Below are positions 56,816-64,000 of a stretch of DNA of 64,000 nt, piece by piece. The notes beneath the pieces are model-generated. The model did not search any database. It had not been told where the DNA came from and saw only the letters and a program-made list of their open reading frames with translations. Position 1 is the stretch's first letter. The number at the start of each line of letters is the position of its first letter. Position numbers and translations under genes: made by a program. Source of the DNA: Ilex aquifolium (lineage: Eukaryota > Streptophyta > Magnoliopsida > Aquifoliales > Aquifoliaceae); NCBI GenBank assembly GCA_951799425.1, contig OX637409.1, positions 7,784,960-7,848,959 on the forward strand, given 5' to 3'.

Positions 56816-59800
56816 ACATGTTAATTTGAATGTTAATTTAATGAAATTCAAAGTCGATTTGATAAAATTACATGTTAATTTGATGAAATTAAATGTCAAT
56901 TTGATAAATTGAATGTTAATTTGATGAAATTGAATGTCAATTTGATAAATTGAATGTTAATTTAATGAAATTGAAAGTCGATTTGATGAAATTACATGTT
57001 AATTTGATGAAATTGAATATCCATTTCATAAATTGAATGTTAATTTGATGAATTTGAATCTCAATTTGATAAATTGAATGTTAATTTGATGAAATTGAAT
57101 GTCAATTTGATAAATCGCATGTTAATTTAATGAAATTGAAAGTCGATTTGATAAAATTACATGTTAATTTGATGAAATTGAATGTCAATTTAATAAATTG
57201 CATGTTAATTTAATGAAATTGAATGTCAATTTAATAAATTGCATGTTAATTTAATGAAATTGAATGTCAATTTAATAAATTGCATGTTAATTTGATGAAA
57301 TTGAATGTTAATTTAATGAAATTAAAAGTCGATTTGATGAAATTACATGTTAATTTGATGAAATTGAATGTTAATTTGATGAAATTGAAAGTTTATGTGA
57401 TTACTTTAAATGTTTAATTGAATGTTAATTTGATAAATTAAATGTTAATTTGATGAAATTGAATGTCAATTTAATAAATTGAATGTCAATTTAATGAAAT
57501 TGAAAGTCGATTTGATGAAATTATATGTTAATTTGATGAAATTATATGTCAATTTGATAAATCGAATGTTAATTTGATGAAATTGAATATCAATTTGATA
57601 AATCGAATGTTATTTTAAAGAAATTAAAAGTCGATTTGATGAAATTACATGTTAATATGATGAAATTTAATGTCAATTTCATAAATTGAATGTTAATTTG
57701 ATGAAATTGAATGTCTATTTGATAAATCGAATGTTAATTTAATAAAATTGAAAGTCGATTTGATGAAATTACATGTTAATTTGATGAAATTGAATGTCAA
57801 TTTAATAAATTGCATGTTAATTTGATGAAATTGAATGTCAATTTGATAAATTGAATGTTAATTTGATGAAATTGAAAGTCGATTTGATGAAATTACATGT
57901 TAATTTGATGAAATTGAATATCTATTTCATAAATTGAATGTTAATTTGATGAATTTGAATGTCAATTTGATAAATGGAATGCTAATTTGATGAAATTGAA
58001 TGTCAATTTGATAAATCGAATGTTAATTTAATGAAATTGAAAGTCGATTTGATGAAATTACATGTTAATTTGATGAAATTGAATGTCAATTTAATAAATT
58101 GCATGTTAATTTGATGAAATTGAATGTTACTTTATTGAAATTGAAAGTCGATTTGATGAAATTACATGTTAATTTGATGAAATTGAATGTTAATTTGATA
58201 ATTTGAATGTTAATTTGATGAATTGGGTGTTAATTTAATGAAATTGAAAGTTTATTTGATTACTTTAAATGTTTAATTGAATGTTAATTTGATAAGTTGA
58301 ATGTTATTTTGATGAAATTGAATGTCAATTTGATAAATTGATTGTTAATTTAAAGAAATTGAAAGTCGATTTGATGAAATTACATGTTAATTTGATGAAA
58401 TTATATGTCAATTTGATAAATTGAATGTTAATTTGATGAAATTGAATATCAATTTGATAAATCGAATGTTAATTTAAAGAAATTGAAAGTCGATTTGATG
58501 AAATTACATGTTAATATGATGAAATTTAATGTCCATTTCATAAATTGAATGTTAATTTGATGAAATTGAATGTCAATTTGATAAATCGAATGTTAATTTA
58601 ATAAAATTGAAAGTCGATTTGATGAAATTACATGTTAATTTGATGAAATTGAATGTCAATTTAATAAATTGCATGTTAATTTAATGAAATTGAATGTCAA
58701 TTTAATAAATTGCATGTTAATTTGATGAAATTGAATGTCAATTTGATAAATTGAATGTTAATTTAATGTAATTGAAAGTCGATTTGATGAAATTACATGT
58801 TAATTTGATGAAATTGAATATCCATTTCATAAATTGAATGTTAATTTGATGAATTTGAATGTCAATTTGATAAATGGAATGTTAATTTGATGAAATTGAA
58901 TGTCAATTTGATAAATCGAATGTTAATTTAATGAAATTGAAAGTCGATTTGATGAAATTACATGTTAATTTGATGAAATTGAAAGTCGATTTGATGAAAT
59001 TACATGTTAATTTGATGAAATCGAATGTTAATTTGATAATTTGAATGTTAATTTGATGAATTGGGTGTTAATTTAATGAAATTGAAAGTTTATTTGATTA
59101 CTTTAAATGTTTAATTGAATGTTAATTTGATAAATTGAATGTTAATTTAATGAAATTGAAAGTCGATTTGATGAAATTACATGTTAATTTGATGAAATTA
59201 TATGTCAATTTGATAAATTGAATGTTAATTTGATGAAATTGAATATCAATTTGATAAATCGAATGTTAATTTAAAGAAATTGAAAGTCGATTTGATGAAA
59301 TTACATGTTAATAGGATGAAATTTAATGTCCATTTCATAAATCGAATGTTAATTTGATGAAATTGAATGTCAATTTGATAAATAGATGTTAATTTAATAA
59401 AATTGAAAGTCGATTTGATGAAATTACATGTTAATTTGATGAAATTGAATGTCAATTTGATAAATTGAATGTTAATTTAATGAAATTGAAAGTCGATTTG
59501 ATGAAATTACTTGTTAATTTGATGAAATTGAATGTTAATTTGATAATTTGATAATTTGAATGTTAATTTGATGAATTGAGTGTTAATTTAATGAAATTGA
59601 AAGTTTATTTGATTACTTTAAATGTTTAATTGAATGTTAATTTGATGAAATTGAATGTCAATTTGATGAAATTGAGTGTTAATTGAATGAAATTGAAAGT
59701 TTATTTGATTAGTTTAATGTTAACTACTTGAATCTGAATGTTAATTTAGTGTTAATTCGATTAATTGAATGTTAATTTTGTTTTAATTTGATAAATTAAA

Positions 59801-59995
59801 TTTTAATTGAATGAAGTTACATGTTAATTTGGTGTTGATTTGATAAATTAAATTTTAATTGAATGAAGTTACATGTTAATTTGGTGTTGATTTGATAAAT
59901 TACATGTTAATTTGATGAAATTGAATGCCAATTGGTTAAATCTGAATGTTAGTTTGATGAATTGAGTGTTAATTGAATGAAATTGAAAGTGTATA
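56816..59995. repeat. Minisatellite of 20/21-bp units with a 0.9-kb higher-order repeat
   Basis: Alternating GAATGTTAATTTGATGAAATT (21) and GAATGTCAATTTGATAAATT (20) type units, plus variants with AAAGTCGATTTGATGAAATT and ACATGTTAATTTG. Long stretches recur at 900 bp, for example GTCAATTTGATAAATGGAAT at 57961 and 58861; another recurrence (AATTTGATGAATTGGGTG) has a 840-bp spacing at 58211 and 59051. ORFs on either strand here are artefacts of the repeat. About 3.2 kb. Confidence 0.93.
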
Positions 59996-60004
59996 ATTTA
60001 AATG

Positions 60005-60770
60005 TTTACTATCTACGACGTTTTTTGAATTTTGTCGCAAATTTCATCGCCAATATTTTTTTTACGTAAATAAAAAAATAAAAAAATAAAAATTTAATTA
60101 TTGATCTCTAATTTTCTAAGATTGATTATTGACTTGTTTTAATTGAATTCTAGAAGTATTATGACACTTAATTTTAGAATGTATATTTAATAAATTTGCG
60201 ATTTTGATGTAAAATATAAAAACACACCAAGGCCAACTATAAATATATTTAATAGTCTCACATTTTGGTAAGAGTTGTAATTAATTTCTTTTTATTTTTT
60301 TTGTCTTCTTATATGTCAAATGTATCAATTTTTTTTTGCGCTAGAAATGACGGTAATTGAAAATTTTTACGACAAAAATTTTGTGTCGCAGAAAGAATGA
60401 ACTCGTCGCAAAATAAATAATATAAAATTAAAATAAAAAATAAAGTCAAAATATATAATTCGCTACGTTTAAATTTTTTGTCGCAGAAAATAAGTTTTGA
60501 TAATGAAGAAAGATGAAATATTAATATTATTCGCGACGTTTTTATAAATCGTCGTAGAATTCAAAATTTTATTTTTGAATTAAATAAAATTCTTATTTTG
60601 TGACGTTTTTTATTCGTCGCAGATTGTATTTTTTGTAATTTTAAATTAGACTTAAAATATTAATCGCGACGTTTTTTAAAAAATGTCGCTAAAATGTGAT
60701 TTCCTCCCATTTTTTTTGGCGTGACATTTTTATAAATCGTCGCAGAAGTCAATTAAGTGAATGAAGTGAA
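60005..60770. repeat. Second zone of GCGACG / CGTCGC motifs
   Basis: Scattered inverted motifs such as CTACGACGTTTTTTG, TTTTGTCGCAAATTTC, GCGACGTTTTTATAAATCGTCG and TGACGTTTTTTATTCGTCGC. They resemble the left subterminal array, but are less regular and separated by AT-rich DNA. If the transposon is cut here, this would be its inner edge; if not, it is the zone before the cargo. Confidence 0.75.
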
Positions 60771-60779
60771 AATATGTGT

Positions 60780-61106
60780 ATGAATCGCTACATCTATCTA
60801 CCCACATCTGCCTCGCGCAGACTCTCGCCTCTCTCTCTGTCTCGCCCAACTCCCAACTCCCTAACCCTATTCGCCATCTCCATCAGTGAATCGCCACTGC
60901 CACCGAAGCCACCGGAGTACCACCACCAGTGAACCCACCTCCATTGCTCTGAAAACCTCAAACCCAGGGAAGCCCCATCCCCAAATCTAGCGAAGCCCTA
61001 TCCTCAATCTGTCGAATCAGCACGTGGGTCCACCAACGAAGGTACCAATCGTTCACCGGAGCTCCAACAGCTGCCAGAATTTGTCTCCCTCCAAGCCTAA
61101 GCTCCG
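60780..61106 (+). other. Pyrimidine-rich leader exon, likely 5' end of a chimeric transcript
   Basis: Base composition changes sharply: CTCTCGCCTCTCTCTCTGTC and CCACCG-rich DNA, like a plant 5' untranslated exon. A short ORF of 50 codons runs from ATG 60780 to TGA 60932. CTCCG then GTATCT at 61107 gives a usable splice donor, with the acceptor TGCTAG at 61342 before the first CDC6 exon. No protein family is recognised in the leader. Its origin may be a different gene from CDC6. Confidence 0.4.
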
Positions 61107-61342
61107 GTATCTTATTACATGATTTCAAATCCTATTGTTTCTGGGCATTTCACTTTCTTGAAGACTTGAACATTTTGCAATAATTCTCATTTTTTGTCCC
61201 TTATGATTTTGGAAGCATTGATCAGTGTTGTGTTTCCTATGAATTCATGTCACCCACCCTAGTATTCTCCAGCAAACAAATATACTCTACGGGCTTCCTA
61301 TAACGCCACTAATGGTTGGTTTTTAATGCTTTCTTGTGCTAG

Positions 61343-63814
61343 GCAAGCCCATGGTTATAAGTTTCCGAGCCTACTCCAAGGACCAGATCATCACGATTCT
61401 TCAAGGGAGACTAGTGGTAATTTTTCTTCTTTACACTCGGTGTGCTTTGCAACATGAAGTTGTTCTAAAAAAAAATAGGCCAAACTTCCTTGAAAGACAA
61501 GATAAACATGCTCCAGATACCTCCATGGGGTGATCAAAATTCCTTCTCCTGTATGATAAATTGAGTACAATTATAGAACTCCATAGAAGTGCAAGTTGGA
61601 TTTCACTCATTCCAGCAGAATAAGAAAATAGCCTAATTCGTATGAGTCTAACTTCTCTTTTAACAGGCACTTCCTTTCACTGCCTTCCAGCCACAAGCAT
61701 TGGAACTCTGTGCAAGGGTAAGTCCATTATTGTCTATTTTATTCTGTGTTTTTCAGCTTTTTTATTCTCTTCATGTTTTACATTGTCTTAAATTTGGTGG
61801 TAGATCCATATATGCATTACCACTGATGTGTACATGAGTTGATGCTTATTGGCAACTAATAAATATTTGCTTGACATTAAGGACACAAAAGCATCCTGTG
61901 TAAAGTCAGCCATGAATATCTAGCAGCTGAACATAATTTTCTTTTTCGTTTCCGAAAAACATTATTTATCTATCATACTCTTTTTTAGTATCTTGGTGTG
62001 AGACTGACAATACTTGTATAATGGCAGAAAGTTGCCGCTGCATCTGGAGATATGAGGAAAGCCCTTTGTGTTTGCAGGTTGGTGTTTTAATATGAGTCCA
62101 GAGTGGCTCCAATCTACCCCATTGATTGGAAACTTCCCAATTGCAAAAATCTTATGATTGATGGTACATAGAAAAATATAGTAATTCATTGCATCAAATC
62201 AATGTTACATTATATCTTATAAGTATGATAGCATAACAATGTTTTTGTGTGTGCATCAAGAAGATAAGTGGTGGGATTTTATTGTTTAACCATTCCTTAG
62301 GAACTCTATATAATAACGAACACTGGGTAATTCAATTGCAAATGCATATATGAGTTGTTAAAAAAGCTTGAGCCAACTAGTCACCCATATCCAATTAGAC
62401 AAATTATCACAAAGCAAGTTTTTAAATAGTATAAATCCCAATTAATAAAACTGTTACACGTTAGGATTACAAGTACAATTTCCTTCTTATCCTTTTTCAT
62501 GTTGTTCCAGGAGCGCAATTGAGATGCTAGAAGCTGAGCTAAGAGAATCTGCATGCAATCTGAATTTGTCACGTTTAGAGAGGGTGTTTTCTGATGAACG
62601 GACAGTTGCATGTGAAATTTCAACAGAGCAAGAAAAAAATATTGTAAGCCCTCGCTATTTACACTATAATAATTATAAGCACAGCTTACTGAAACTGATA
62701 CTGCTAATGACACAAGTCTGTGACTAAATAGCATATTGCATGCCAGAGTGCAAACTCTTTGGTGCGGTAGTGGTGCCAAAAGAAAAAGAATAGCCATAGG
62801 TGTTCTGCTTTTTCCTTTTGTTTGGCTGTTCTCCTTCAAAACAATTTCAAAAAGCCGCTTAGAATATACAAGTACATTGAAAATGTAGTGTCAGCTTCTG
62901 GAAAGCCTTTTTAAAATATTAAGTTCATTTTATAACAACCAACATTTATTTGGTTCTAGAATCTGGTCACATGTATTTTCCATGAAAAAACATCTTCAGA
63001 GCTTAAATTTGATATGGACCTTTTACCACATCAAAATAATTATCTGAACTTCACCATTAGCACCAGTAAAGGGGTGTTTGTAGTCATCCCTTCCATTTTT
63101 CATGAATTTCCTTTAATTCATGTGATATTTACACTTAAGATAACCTAAAACTGGCATACTGAATGATTTACCGTGAGCACTAATGAGTTCACTTGATTTA
63201 TCAGGTCCAATCATGTTCTCCCTCAAAGACCACTTAAATGCTCAAATTTGTTGACATTGACCCATTAAAAAGTAGTATTTGAGCTTTTGGAGTTCAAAAA
63301 TAAAAAAGAAAAGAATTTTATAGTTCTCAGCAATTGCATGATAGTTTCTAGTTTACTACACATTGCTAATTCTATTATATGCCATAAAAATTCATGATAC
63401 TTGGAAGTATTGGGTTAGTGAGAAACCTTTTCATTGTGAAATATGTGCTTTACTTTAGATGAGTTGAAGTGACTGCATAAGTTCTCTGGTATTTTTTTTT
63501 GGCCTTTGGTAATTCATAATGCATATTTGGTGTTTCCTATCAAATTTATATGGCCATTTTGTCTATATTTTATGTCATTAATTTCAAACTTTAAAAAAGC
63601 CAGTTATCTTTCCTCTCAAAACTATTGATGACTTCCATTGTCAAGTAATTGCCATATCCCGCTATCATGACTGTTGCTGCTTTGTAATCTTCTCTCCTTG
63701 GACTCTTTTTGAAACTTGTCACAGGTGAGGGTTGATCATATGGCTGTTGCTTTGTCTAAGGCATATAGATTGCCCATGGTGGATACTATAAAATCCCTCC
63801 CACAACATCAACAG
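61343..63814 (+). pseudogene. CDC6: CDC6-like gene fragment: five spliced exons, N-terminal half missing
   Basis: Exons: 61343-61416, 61667-61717, 62028-62077, 62511-62643, 63725-63814. All introns have GT and AG ends and the phases join exactly with no stop. The peptide includes KPMVISFRAYSKDQI, FQPQALELCARK, KVAAASGDMRKALCVCR, SAIEMLEAELRESACN and MVDTIKSLPQHQQ, which are hallmarks of plant CDC6, the AAA+ protein that loads the MCM helicase with ORC and CDT1. Only the part after the ATPase core (lid and start of the winged-helix region) is present; Walker A and B exons are not found upstream. An in-frame ATG lies at 61351. The next expected exon is not recognised by 64000. It may be a captured fragment in the CACTA element, or a real gene whose front is lost or far upstream. 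Confidence 0.85.
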
Positions 63815-64000
63815 GTAATTTTATTTGACTAAGGTGGTTATCTTTAATTTTAACATGACCTTCTAGCTTTACACTGTGATGGATGTAGGTATACATTGGC
63901 ACTAAGAATGTTTAAACTTCTTGCATATAGTGCCTTCTGTTTCAACTTTATATTTCACAGCCGAGCCCGGCATCATTTGCTTGGACTGGTTAGCTTTATT
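63815..64000. other. Intron-like sequence at the right edge
   Basis: Starts with the donor GTAATT after the last CDC6 exon. A TTTCACAG acceptor-like site at 63960 is followed by sequence that does not continue the CDC6 protein (it meets a stop after about ten codons). Confidence 0.5.

Larger units (their letters stand above)
55260..64000 (+). mobile_element. CACTA (En/Spm-type) transposon, 5' end present, 3' end not found in the window
   Basis: The left terminus CACTACAACAAAAAGC is typical of plant CACTA elements and interrupts the gag frame exactly. It is followed by subterminal repeats with GCGACGTTTTT and AAAAACGTCGC, a long minisatellite, more GCGACG motifs to about 60765, and then a leader exon and CDC6 exons. 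I looked for a closing ...TTGTTGTAGTG end and for the rest of the gag up to 64000 and found neither. So either the element runs on past the window and holds the CDC6 exons, or its 3' end was deleted near 60765. No transposase (TNPD/TNPA-like) gene is visible, so it is non-autonomous. Confidence 0.7.

Noticed and set aside
56816-59995. Short ORFs with FNFIKLT-type repeats
   Set aside because: Translation of the minisatellite; no independent support.
61336-61533. 65-codon ORF starting at 61336
   Set aside because: It is the first CDC6 exon read through the donor at 61417 into the intron; the spliced reading fits CDC6 much better.
62870-62900. GAAAATGTAGTG as a possible CACTA 3' terminus
   Set aside because: It lacks the TTGTTGTAGTG complement of the 5' end, there is no subterminal repeat beside it, and the CDC6 intron simply continues.

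Overview
The window is a stretch of plant nuclear DNA, almost certainly from an angiosperm with a large repeat-rich genome (probably a eudicot; the species cannot be told). The evidence is nested LTR retrotransposons of plant-specific types, AT-rich spacers with MITEs, a CACTA transposon, an L1-type LINE, and spliced exons of a plant CDC6-like gene. There is no bacterial content. Every transposon coding region I could read is broken by stops or frameshifts. The only undamaged coding sequence is a set of five CDC6-like exons at the right edge.

Layout. 1-10561: a Tat-type Ty3/gypsy element (Gypsy1), cut on the left by the window edge. It has gag-pro-pol on the plus strand, an array of 84-bp repeats, and a three-exon gene on the minus strand before the 3' LTR. 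10562-18088: AT-rich DNA with several short non-autonomous elements and a local segmental duplication. 18089-23008: a complete young Ty1/copia element on the minus strand with target duplication GCATC. 23014-30400: decayed DNA holding a MULE-like element with a 9-bp target duplication, a gypsy protease remnant, an LTR-like stretch and a 22-base G run. 30466-48440: an L1-type LINE on the minus strand, split by a 14.5-kb Tat-like gypsy element (Gypsy2, 31679-46141, target duplication CCATC). Gypsy2 carries a plant-mobile-domain gene on its minus strand. 49550-50612: LTR plus integrase/chromodomain tail of a chromovirus (minus). About 50613-55259: LTR, primer-binding site and gag start of an Athila/Tat-like element, with a 2.5-kb solo LTR (target duplication TTACT) in its leader. 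55260 to the right edge: a CACTA transposon that cuts the gag. It has a palindromic subterminal array, 3.2 kb of 20/21-bp minisatellite, a pyrimidine-rich leader exon and five clean CDC6 exons.

How the parts relate. Insertions are nested, so relative order can be read: the LINE is older than Gypsy2; the Athila-like element is older than both the solo LTR and the CACTA. Gypsy1 and Gypsy2 both carry a long antisense gene in the same slot between integrase and 3' LTR, but the two cargo genes belong to unrelated families. No CACTA 3' terminus is seen before the window ends, so the CDC6 exons probably lie inside the transposon as captured host sequence, joined to a foreign promoter and leader. This is the most interesting feature of the window.
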